Source of the DNA: Thermomucor indicae-seudaticae | Taxonomy: Eukaryota; Mucoromycota; Mucoromycetes; Mucorales; Lichtheimiaceae | Assembly: GCA_000787465.1 (NCBI GenBank) | Contig: JSYX01000795.1 | Location: forward strand, 1-12,618 | Length of the DNA: 12,618 nucleotides | Reading direction: 5' to 3' | Shown here: positions 1-8,388 of the stretch, in pieces | Layout of the letters: the number at the start of each line of letters is the position of its first letter | Numbering within the stretch: position 1 is the stretch's first letter | Program-made: the position numbers and the translations under genes | Notes under the pieces: model-generated | Databases searched by the model: none | What the model saw: only the letters and a program-made list of their open reading frames with translations | What the model was told of the DNA's origin: nothing

Positions 1-88
1 CAGTCACATTTGTGACGGAATAACGGTATCCAATTCTTCATTTTTAAGACGAAAAGGGCACACGTTAAAGAATCCAGTAAATTGCGAA

Positions 89-1023
89 ATGGCTGACGTT
101 GAGACACGTTCTCCTGCTGTGGTGAACGAGACGGAAGAAACACCTGTCGAGAACCCTACTTCAACTGAGGAGAATGAAGTTACGACGACGACAGAAGAGA
201 ATGTTAGCCAGGACGACAGCAAGAAGGAGGAAGAACCCGTGACCACCGTCTTCCACGATCATATCAATTACAATGTGAAGCACCCTTTGCATAATGCCTG
301 GACTCTGTGGTTCGACAATCCACCAAAGAAAGCCAACCAACAGTCCTGGTCACAGAACTTGAAAGAAATCGTCACTGTGGACACGGTGGAAGACTTTTGG
401 GGGTGGGTATATATAGATATACGTGCGACCTACATTGCCCGATCGACCTCGTCAGTAACTCACGTAAACGTCCCCATTGTAGTGTGTACAACAACATTGC
501 AAAGGTGAACCATCTCGAAACCAACTCAAACTATCACTTTTTCAAAAAGGGTATCCGACCTGAATGGGAGGATCCTGCAAATGCCAATGGCGGTAAATTC
601 AGCATTCAGTTCCCCAGAAACCGAACAGGCGAGGCGATCAACAGCTATTGGCTGTACTTGGTAAGACCTTGAGGATTTCCGGTGGACACTTGAGACGCGC
701 TGGCTTACCGTTTTCTATTGATACTTCTAGCTTTTGGCTATGATTGGCGAGCAATTCTTACATGAGCATGAAATATGTGGCGCTGTTATTTCGGTCAGAA
801 AAGTGCTTTTCCGATTGTCATTATGGATCAGAAGTTCGGAACGGAATGAGACTACAGAAACTATTGGGTAAAGCATGAAAGAGTAAGGAGTGGATCATAA
901 AGATATGGGGACTAATTTCGTGAATGTAGCCGTCAGATCAAAGAGTTCTTAAGCATTCCAGACAATCTTCCTGTTGAATTCACGCCGCATGGTGAATCAA
1001 TGTCCAAATCTAAAAAAGCTTAG
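89..1023 (+). CDS. eIF4E: Translation initiation factor eIF4E (mRNA cap-binding protein), four exons, 240 aa
   Basis: Binds the 5' m7G cap of mRNA and, with eIF4G, recruits ribosomes in the cytoplasm. Exons are 89-402, 483-660, 731-867 and 930-1023; introns are 80, 70 and 62 nt. The joined frame is 723 nt. Residues 1-55 are an acidic, Thr/Glu-rich tail of the kind that varies between eIF4Es. The core starts at HPLHNAWTLWF (65-75). The expected cap-stacking tryptophans are W87 (QSW) and W133, followed by the conserved Glu134 (PEWEDPANANGG). EDFW (101-104) belongs to the eIF4G-binding face. The position equal to human W113 is Phe144. A basic KSKK tail ends the protein. The first intron uses an unusual GTGGGT donor, the only one that keeps frame with the conserved VYNNIAKV. 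The third intron has an ACTAAT branch site. The promoter probably lies mostly upstream of the window. Confidence 0.95.
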
Positions 1024-2739
1024 CGTATAAATATTATCATCCCAGGCAGTATATAGCGGATCCATATCCATGTACCTACCTACATTTGCAGAAAAATGTC
1101 AAAAAGAAAAACAATCGAATTGCTGAATATATGTATTCTATGTATGCACACTATATGGTTTGGCTCCGAAGAAGAGGAAGTTGGCAGCTTACCCATGACA
1201 CCTTACATATTACGGGTTTTGGGTGACGGCGTGGAGGGCTTGTCTATTTGCACACCAGCACACAAAAAGATTTGCAAAGCCAGTTTCGCAGAGACTTTGA
1301 GGGCGTTCTATACTACGCGGAACAGTTCGGAAGACAACAACATAGAGACGTCTCCAGTGTCCGTAAGAAACGCGGCGTAAAAGACCGACAGGAAATGAGA
1401 ACAACATCAATCGATATCTGTCTTCTGTTTGTCGAAATTTGCACACGCTTAAGCCTCAGGCCTGGAAGAAGATCAAAAACTGTTGCCTGACTTAGGCACC
1501 AATAGCCAGATCATCTCAGCACCGCTGCACCTCGGATAAACTATATACCGTAAACGGGACATAGCGCTGAATATTCGCCGCGAATCAAAGAAGTCTTTAC
1601 GCTACCACCATGCGCTTGCGCTGGAGCAGATCGGCGAAATCAGTCTGAACACAATTCGGAAGATCGTGCACTCCTTTGGTTTCAAACCGTATGTTGCTGT
1701 TTGTCGCTCCCTTCGCAAGCCCGCTGACTCGTCGCTTCGTAAGTCCATAAATGTGCTGATAGCGGAACAACACCACTGAAGCCTCGATCTGGCTGGTTCC
1801 GCGATTTAAGGATAACCTGCGACGAATATTTCCAGCCATGCAAACTATACCGTGGAGCGCCAGTTCACGCTCAAAAAGGAGAAGTGGGGTAGCGAAGGGG
1901 AAAAATGCAGAGGATGCAGGTTTCAGCTCGAGACTGGCCGAAGTAGTTTCGCATCGAGCGACCTCTTACTTTCTAAAGTGAATATACAAAGTACAAAATG
2001 TCAGAGATGTACCATATGCCTCAGTGGAGTGGTCTTTTGTGGGAGTTTGTTACAAGCATATACAGGATTCGACGAAACCATGTTCCTGGCATTGAACGCA
2101 AGCGACCTAGCTGGGTTTGCGTATCTCTACGAGTATGGATTAGATCAATGGATTGGATGTCGACTTCACGACGGATACTCATCCTACTCCACATGGCGGT
2201 TTCCTTACACATTATAACGAAGCATTCCAAGCAAAGTACTGCCCGTAGTGCCCTTGGTCATCATCCAACAATATTCTTTTGTCGTGCCCCTCGTTAACGT
2301 CATGTAGGATTTTTCTTCAGTCTTCTACGATGATTCAATAGAATATCTAGTCGTTCCCTATTTCATGTTTGTCTCGTTCTTTGTACTTGACGACTTAAAC
2401 AGTAGTCCGTCTTTCTCATTTCCAATGTACCCATTTTGCCTTCATCGTATGAATTCTAACTCCGTCCGTTTTTTGTGGTGCTGGGGTGCAAATAGACGTG
2501 AGGAGCGGATACGTGAGCGACCTCTTTTTCTGTGGTAATCTGTATGTACCGTGAGTGGTGGTTGAGGGTGCTAATGGAATTACGGGAATACGCATAAGGA
2601 AGGATGGATGCAGACGACGAGGCACATAGATAAGAAAAATGGATGGATGGATGATATGGCGATATGGGAGCATGTTCATTCGAAATGGCGAACTTACGCG
2701 ATGTACCAACCTTTTCTATTCCTCAGTACGACGAACATA
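1024..2739. other. Gene-poor region between eIF4E and RPS7
   Basis: About 1.7 kb with no gene I can support. It begins with the eIF4E 3' UTR (AT-rich TATAAATATTAT just after the stop) and ends with the RPS7 promoter and leader. The one recognisable item is the transposase remnant at 1540-1779. Open frames of 60-120 codons occur on both strands but overlap one another and have no conserved look. A perfect 5-bp stem with a 5-nt loop (TGCCT/AGGCA) lies at 1484-1498. Short GGAT/GATATGG iterations lie near 2639-2668. Confidence 0.6.
1540..1779 (+). pseudogene. Tc1/mariner-like transposase fragment (N-terminal DNA-binding part), decayed
   Basis: The 79-codon open stretch has no start codon of its own and is bounded by TAA at 1537 and TGA at 1777. 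It reads like the paired helix-turn-helix region of Tc1-type transposases. One segment is KRDIALNIRRESKKSL, then comes the hallmark ISLNTIRKIVHSFGFKPY, followed by VAVCRSLRKP, which matches the usual 'TVRRILH..GFK...A..KPLL' pattern. The expected continuation toward 'FAKEH..W' appears worn (NVLIAEQHH, then stop). I cannot follow the DDE catalytic domain downstream and see no terminal inverted repeats or TA duplications. This is therefore a relic, not an active element. The family call rests on motif memory; a translated search would settle it. Confidence 0.55.
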
Positions 2740-3514
2740 ATGGCTTCGCAGAAGATCACCAAGCTCGCTGGAGCCAAGCCAATTGACGAATTCGAATTGA
2801 CCATCGCTCAAGCTCTTATTGACTTGGAGAACAATGTCCCCGACTTGAAGAAGGATTTGAAGCCTCTCACTATTGCTGGTGCTAAGGAGGTAATATTTGT
2901 TGGAAGAGTCAACATGGAGCAAACCTCGTTAACGTTTTGCTTAAAAAATTGATAGGTTGAGCTTGGTGGTGGCAAGAAGGCTATTGTCATCTTCGTGCCC
3001 GTTCCCCAGCTGAAGGCTTACCACAAGATCCAGCAGAGGTACAACACGATAACATAAGACGTTCTATGCGATCGAAATTGTGGTGTCTGATTCAATCTAT
3101 ATAGACTGACCCGCGAGTTGGAGAAGAAGTTCTCTGACCGTCACGTCGTCTTTGTCGCTCAGCGCCGTATCCTTCCCAAGCCTACTCGTCGTGAGAACCC
3201 CAAGCAGCCTCGTCCCAGATCTCGTACTCTTACTGCTGTCCACGATGCTTTGCTTGAGGACTTGGTTTACCCCACCGAGATTGTCGGCAAGCGTACCCGT
3301 CAAAAGGTCGATGGCAGCAAGACCATCAAGGTGTAAGTGGGAAATTGAGGATGTACTAGAATTTGGGATGTACTTATTGGCCTTTACTAGTTTTTTGGAC
3401 ACCAAGGATGCTACTTCCCTCGAGTACAAGCTCGACACTTTCTCGGCTGTTTACAAGAAGCTGACTGGCAAGAGCGTTGTGTTCGAGTTCCCTCCCACGA
3501 CTGACCTCTTCTAG
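2740..3514 (+). CDS. RPS7: 40S ribosomal protein S7 (eS7), four exons, 194 aa
   Basis: Structural protein of the small ribosomal subunit, needed for 18S rRNA processing and translation in eukaryotes. Exons are 2740-2889, 2956-3038, 3105-3332 and 3391-3514; introns are 66, 66 and 58 nt. The joined frame is 585 nt, giving 194 residues, the same length as the human protein. Conserved stretches include the [15 protein letters not shown] region, [20 protein letters not shown], the basic [20 protein letters not shown] segment and a C-terminal [15 protein letters not shown]. The start chosen is MASQKI; the frame stays open upstream to an ATG at 2608, but that extension is not conserved-looking. A CCTCAG at 2721-2726 resembles a splice acceptor, so an intron in the 5' UTR is possible. 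Confidence 0.95.
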
Positions 3515-3946
3515 ATGTGTCTTTGACTATTTGGAACAAGAAAAATGTTTACATAAAAAGCGGTCGTTTCATTGTATGAAGTGTTGCATTTGCGCTTTGG
3601 AACATGGAGATATTCTAAAAACGAAACGGAAGGGTATTAGATTCGGCATCTTCTTAATATGCTAGTTGGAATGACTTGGAAGATTGGAAGCCTCACTCTT
3701 CGCTTGCGTTCTGCTTTCCATCTTTACGTTATCTCCAATTTCAAAATCAGGACACGATTATTCACAGGTTTAGCGCACGCGCGCGAACAGTAGTTTATAT
3801 ATCAGCTGACATGGTACTACAGATAAGAGGATCCAAATCAGTGATAGCGATAAGGTTTTCACCAGGCGTATTTGCATAAGAACTTCGGTTGGTAACGAGT
3901 TCTGCTTGTGCTTCCGTACGCTTTACCACGTACGTACCTGCGAACA

Positions 3947-3989
3947 TCGGCTTTTGCCGAACGAGACTAAGTCTCAGTTATACAACTGA
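3947..3989. repeat. Three consecutive short perfect inverted repeats
   Basis: Directly visible are TCGGC-TTTT-GCCGA (3947-3960), GAGACT-A-AGTCTC (3963-3975) and TCAGTT-ATAC-AACTGA (3974-3989). The second and third share two bases. ACGTACGT lies just upstream, and two more small dyads lie downstream: CACG-TTAT-CGTG (4099-4110) and TTGAC-TC-GTCAA (4117-4128). They sit 165-350 bp before the start codon of the transcription-factor gene. They could be operator-type dyads or chance; the sequence alone cannot say. Confidence 0.5.
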
Positions 3990-4237
3990 TCTCAAGTACA
4001 GTGTTACTATCGCAGTTTAGAGGCAGATGCGATCGCCCACTCATTTCAAAGACGCGCAATACCCATCTTTCGTCAGAGGATTTTACGTGTTTACGCAACA
4101 CGTTATCGTGCAAATCTTGACTCGTCAATTTTTTCATGGACGTCCTGTGTGTATGTGTATGAAAGAGGTATAGCTCTTACACTTTGAGCACGGAACACAG
4201 ATACAAGGTTTGGAACGCGAGATCGACAAAAAAGGGT

Positions 4238-4292
4238 CAATTCCTCTTTTTCAAATTCTCTTTCTTTCTTCACTTTTTTGCACTTGGTCGAC
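4238..4292 (+). promoter_or_regulatory. Pyrimidine-rich leader upstream of the transcription-factor gene
   Basis: A nearly uninterrupted C/T stretch (TTCCTCTTTTTC through TTTCTTTCTTCACTTTTTTG) ends about 13 nt before the ATG at 4293. Such CT tracts commonly mark transcription starts and leaders in fungal genes. This supports 4293 as the true start, with no further coding exon immediately upstream. Confidence 0.5.
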
Positions 4293-6742
4293 ATGACATC
4301 TGCTCCACAATTTGCGCCAATGCAATCGCTAGGCTTCCCTTCCCAAGATATTGTCGGGCCGGCAGCACGCGCAATACGTAAAGAGCTAGCCGAGATAAAG
4401 ACGCGGTTACGGAAAGAGACCGGATTTGGCTTACCTGTCAAGTCTTACGAACATGCAGCCAGCAGCGGGAAAAAGCAAAAGGTACATGTCTCTGCTTGAC
4501 ACAGTACCGAGTAGAGCAGCACCTTGATCGCGAGACGTTGTAGGGCCCTACTGGACAAAAGTCAGTAACGGTGGAGAACAGAAAACGAGAGGAAGGATGG
4601 AATATACATGGAATGAGCGTTTACGGCCATGTCGTGGAAAGTCAGCAACACGGTAATCCAACACTGCAGCGTGGTAGCCCGCAACAACCGCTAGTGGAGT
4701 GCATACAGCCAATGTGGCCACCTACTGCATTATCCTACGACACTCAGAGTCAGCTTATCGACCAATATTACGAGCACATTCATCCTTATACCCCCATCAT
4801 CCATCGACCTGAACTTGAAAAACAGCTTGATACATGCCAACGAGACCCGTCTGCCTCCTACCTGTCTCCACTCTTCTTCTACGCACTGTTTGCAGCTTCG
4901 TCGCGGTTTGGCGGCAACAGCACCGAGGTGGGGGATTACTGCTTTCAGCAAGCGCTTGCGTTTTACCATATGTACTTTGGCTTCTCGAGCGTCAGTTCTG
5001 TAATTGGGTTACTGTTGATGGCACGATACCAGGAAACTTTGCAGCTCCAGTCCAACTTTTCCTTAGCCTGGACGCTAACAGGGGCCGCTGTACGAATGAT
5101 CCAAGATCTGGGACTTTATCGGCGGTGTAACATTGGCCCACGGGAGGATGACCGGGAGCTTTGTGTTCGGACTTTTTGGATGGCGTTCATCATGGATCGC
5201 GTTATGAGCATGATCTCAGGTCGTCCTTTCCTTCTGGAGGAGAAAGACATTGATATGCCCGTTCCTACGTGTATTGAGTTCGAGAAAAATACACCGGGTG
5301 CTCAGACGTACGTTCAAAATTTTTGTTTCCTAATCGATATCAGCAAAGTCGTGGGTCGCATTATTCGGTTCAATTATTCGCCACAATCTGCATTACAGCG
5401 CGGACCATCTTTGGTAAATTTGAGAAAATACGCATAGTAATGCTCATGCAATCTAACGCTTGCGTGGTGTACGTAGCATCAAGAAGCCATGCTTTCAACG
5501 TTGGATTCGTGGGTTTCCTCGCTTATAAAGGACTTTGCTCCTGAAGCGAAAAATCCAGACAATATCCAACAGCGGTTTGATCACGTGAAGGTTCTCGCAC
5601 TCTACCTGTTGCTGGTCTTGCTACATCGGCCTTATGTCGACGATGTCAGTACCAATACCAGTAGTAAAAAAAGCGGTGAGACAAATCCATCCTTTGAGAT
5701 CTGCTCTGGCTCAGCAATCATTATCACCCACTTAATACGTCGGCTCAAACCAGAAGAGTTGAATTATCTTGTTCGTAGACCGATCTGTCTTCATGCTATG
5801 TTGACGGCCACGCGTGTCCACCTCATGAATGCCTCCTTTCCAAAAGACCCAGAAATGACAATGTACGGCGAAATCAATTTCCTTCGCAATATGGCTATTC
5901 TTCAGAACCTTTCGTTGGCGAAAACCCCGAATTCAATCCTGTCCAAAACATTGAATGCTTTTACTGATGCATTTGAACAAAGATCTGAGAAGATAGTGTC
6001 TGATTATGCCGCAAGCCAACTTGATCGTCTTTCATCATTGTCTTTGTCTCCCAAACCTTCATTTTTCGCCCCACATACCGAATCACCAGATACTGCTGAA
6101 AGCTTTGCATCGGCGCAAACTTCTGAGACAGCTTCTCAACGACAACAGTCAAACGAAAGAACAAGCAACAAGCCGGGTATTAAAATCATCCAGTTTGAAC
6201 CGAAACCCTCGACTTCGAGTAGTCATGGAAGAAGGACCTCTGCAATTCGGCATCCAAACAAACCTGCACGCAAGCGAACAAACACCTCTTCAGCGGACGA
6301 TACCGATTCTGCAGCAACTCGTTCACCTGAAAACGAAACTCGGATACCACAGCTGCATGAATATGATACCTTGTCGTCCTCATTCAATACCAATATGATG
6401 TTCCCAGACACGTTCAGTTTTGATAACATCGGTGCGAACATCGTGCCTGTACAACCTCAAACGAGTGCGTCAAATCCTACTGATATGTTCCCATCTGAAA
6501 CACTCGTTTACCCGGTCGGACCTACCTATATGACCATCACAAACCACCTGCCGTCATCTACCACCACTAATGATCCATTATCGCTTTTCACCAACGAGGA
6601 CTTCGGCATGGGAATCATGCCAAACGCCACCACAGCAGATACACCCGAGAGTTTGCAATCGTTCTATGTATTTTTTGACAATGGCCTGACAGAGACAAGG
6701 ACGGAAGGCATGACGAACGATCACGTATATTGGTCGCAGTAA
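4293..6742 (+). CDS. Fungal-specific transcription factor domain protein without visible Zn2Cys6 cluster, three exons, 774 aa
   Basis: Probable nuclear transcription regulator. Exons are 4293-4481, 4544-5413 and 5477-6742, joined in phase 0 by introns of 62 and 63 nt (the second has a CTAAC branch site). Residues 130-345 match the fungal-specific transcription factor (middle homology) domain: HIHPYTPIIHRPELE (141-155), SPLFFYALFAASSRF (171-185), AAVRMIQDLGLYRR (244-257), then the hallmark TFWMAFIMDRVMSMISGRPF (273-292) and DIDMPVP. The helical tail continues to about residue 540. The last 230 residues are Ser/Thr/Asn-rich, with a basic HPNKPARKRT segment that could be a nuclear signal. These proteins normally carry an N-terminal Cys6 zinc cluster; none is encoded in exon 1 or the frame before it. 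Residues 20-63 instead form a charged helix-like stretch (AIRKELAEIKTRLRKE). It may be a DNA-binding-domain-less regulator or a missed upstream exon. Confidence 0.85.
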
Positions 6743-7143
6743 CAAGATTGAAACTTCTTTTTTCACGCGTTTTCTCTCTCTCTCTTTTGAACGCGGTGAC
6801 ACACACTAAAACATCTTCGGTTTCACATTCATGTGCAACGTTGGACAATACGCGGGAAGTACGGACCTTGTTTTTTCTTGGTTACCAAGACGAAAAGAAA
6901 GATCGGCTATTATTTGTTTTTTTGCAATGTACATAGGAGAAACATTCGCGCAGAGGGCTGCGAAACCCTGCATCAATATCCTAGCAATCATAGGGTACCG
7001 TTTCATAAGAAAGTAAGGAAGAAAAAAAAAGAAGCCCTCTTCCGCAAAACCTAAAGGGATCATGCGTTTGATTGCCCAAAATTTCCCCTCCCCTTCCCTC
7101 GGTTTAAGCTTCTTTCCCTTTTTTTTCTCCAACTTTACAGATC
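6743..7143. other. Intergenic region between transcription-factor gene and ras
   Basis: 400 bp holding the trailer of the upstream gene, including a short (TC)n run at about 6773-6784, and the promoter and leader of ras. No coding frame with conserved features is seen; open frames on both strands overlap and are low in complexity. Confidence 0.6.
7013..7140 (+). promoter_or_regulatory. ras leader with pyrimidine tract; possible 5' UTR intron
   Basis: A strong C/T tract (about 7080-7128) ends in CTCCAACTTTACAG immediately before ATC-ATG at 7144. That ending looks like a branch site plus a splice acceptor. A GTAAGG donor-like site lies at 7013, so a 128-nt leader intron is possible. Without transcript data it may equally be only a CT-type promoter/leader. 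Confidence 0.35.
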
Positions 7144-8083
7144 ATGTCGAAAGCATCGTTTGTCCGAGAGTAAGTCTCCCAGCTTAGGTCAATTGTCTCA
7201 TTATGCCATCCCTCATTGTTGTTTTTGCTTGCCTGCTTGCTCAGGTACAAGATTGTCATTGTCGGTGGAGGCGGTAAGATGAAGGGTTTCTACCCCGGAA
7301 CTCGCACATCTCAACTATTCTGTGTACCCAGGTGTTGGTAAATCGGCTCTGACCATTCAGTTTATTCAATCCCACTTTGTCGATGAGTACGACCCGACGA
7401 TTGAAGGTTCGTTTGTATTGCTGATAGAACGGAGCCCGTTTACTTATTGCGTTATAGATTCCTATCGAAAACAGTGTGTGATTGATGACGAAACCGCCTT
7501 GCTAGATGTTCTGGATACGGCAGGCCAAGAAGAATATAGGTAAAAAAAGATAAAACGTAGATGGAAAGCCCCCTGTATGCGAGTTTAACATGGCGGAACA
7601 AACAAAAAAGCGCCATGCGCGAACAGTACATGCGTAACGGCGAAGGCTTTATTCTCGTGTACTCGATTACTTCTCGTCTTTCTTTTGAGGAAATCCAGAC
7701 ATTTTACCAGCAAATCCGTCGTGTAAAGGACAGAGATTTCTTTCCAATGGTGCTGGTAGGCAATAAATGCGACTTGGAGAGTGATCGGCAGGTGTCTAGC
7801 CAAGGTACGCCAAACCCGTGACTTGGTTCATGCTTGATACTGAAATCCGTTTCCTGTATTAGAGGGTCGAGATCTCGCGAAATCATTCAACTGCCCATTC
7901 GCCGAAACTTCTGCAAAGCAACGTATCAAAGTCGATGATGTCTTTTATGACGTGGTTCGGGAGATTCGTCGGATGAACAAAGAACAGGAAGCACGTGCCA
8001 AAGCAGGACCAGGCTACCGAGAAAACTTTGAGGTAGAAGATGGCCAAGGAAGCCAAGGTTGCTGTGGTTGTGTCCTCATGTAA
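7144..8083 (+). CDS. ras1: Ras small GTPase, six exons, 208 aa
   Basis: Membrane-bound GTP/GDP switch that signals growth and morphogenesis, in fungi typically through cAMP and MAP-kinase routes. Exons are 7144-7169, 7245-7273, 7332-7406, 7458-7539, 7611-7804 and 7863-8083; introns are 75, 58, 51, 71 and 58 nt. The joined frame is 627 nt. All G motifs are present: P-loop GGGGVGKS (16-23; glycine at the human G12 position), effector loop YDPTIEDSY (38-46), switch [10 protein letters not shown] (63-70), NKCD (122-125) and ETSAK (149-153). The tail ends CCGCVLM: Cys205 heads a CAAX box with Met last, which favours farnesylation, and Cys202/Cys203 could be palmitoylated. Six extra N-terminal residues relative to human H-Ras are common in fungi. 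It could be one of several Ras paralogues, so the number in the symbol is tentative. Confidence 0.95.
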
Positions 8084-8388
8084 AAGATCGGCAATCAAAC
8101 AAAAAGAGGAGTGGAAGGGGAAAAGACTTATAGACAAATTCCCCTTCCTGTGTATGCTGCACCGATACCCTTACCCCACATCCCTATCTCTCGTCTCGCT
8201 ATGATATATTTATATATTCCCGCCCCCTCTTCTTTCTCTTTATAACTTTATACTTTTCGCTTAAATACAATGTGTAATAACTAAATCGCTCCAAACCAGA
8301 TGATGTCCTTTCTAGATGCAACGGACAACGGCTCAACCGCTGTTTATTGTATTTACAAACTTTTTAAGATATTAGGTTCTTGTGTAAG
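8084..8388. other. Convergent intergenic region between ras and the minus-strand gene
   Basis: 305 bp shared by two 3' ends. The ras side is C/T-rich with AT runs (GATATATTTATATATT near 8202, CTTAAATACAATG near 8261) that could guide 3' processing. The other side carries the AATAAA of the minus-strand gene. No coding sequence is recognised. Confidence 0.6.
8343..8348 (-). terminator. AATAAA polyadenylation signal of the minus-strand gene
   Basis: On the minus strand, AATAAA begins 41 nt past the TAA stop at 8389-8391 and is followed by CAG. This is the expected place for a 3'-end processing signal. Confidence 0.5.

Larger units (their letters stand above)
3515..4292. other. Intergenic region: RPS7 3' UTR and promoter of the transcription-factor gene
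   Basis: About 780 bp without a credible gene. The first part is the RPS7 trailer (ACATAAAAAG near 3550). The middle carries a TTTATATA stretch near 3795 and a run of alternating CGCACGCGCGCG. From about 3915 to 4128 it is dense in short palindromes. The last 50 bp is the pyrimidine-rich leader of the downstream gene. Small frames here, such as a 62-codon Cys-containing one overlapping the RPS7 end and a 48-codon one from 4027, look accidental. Confidence 0.6.

Noticed and set aside
2608..2952. Longer N-terminus for RPS7 from the ATG at 2608
   Set aside because: The extra 44 residues are not like any eS7, while MASQKI gives exactly the family length of 194 aa.
3477..3665. 62-codon Cys-containing frame overlapping the RPS7 end, considered as the missing zinc cluster of the downstream regulator
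   Set aside because: The cysteine spacing (C.CC.C around HCMKCCICALEHG) does not fit CxxCx6C, it overlaps the RPS7 coding end and trailer, and no splice path joins it plausibly to 4293.
4027..4173. 48-codon frame starting MRSPTHFKDAQ upstream of the transcription-factor gene
   Set aside because: No recognisable features, lies among palindromes, and is separated from the next gene by a CT-rich leader; most likely accidental.
4571..5437. Treating this 288-codon open frame as a separate gene
   Set aside because: Its first codon is GTG and its end runs into an intron. Joining 4481 to 4544 and 5413 to 5477 gives one continuous 774-aa product with an intact domain.
6806..7132. 108-codon minus-strand frame opposite the ras leader
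   Set aside because: Its Lys/Phe-rich composition comes from the CT tract and A-rich stretch; no domain is seen.
7261..7340. Gly-rich P-loop of Ras (GGGGVGKS, Gly instead of the human Ala11) as an activating change
   Set aside because: Gly at this position is common in fungal Ras proteins, and the residues equal to human Gly12 and Gly13 are both present.
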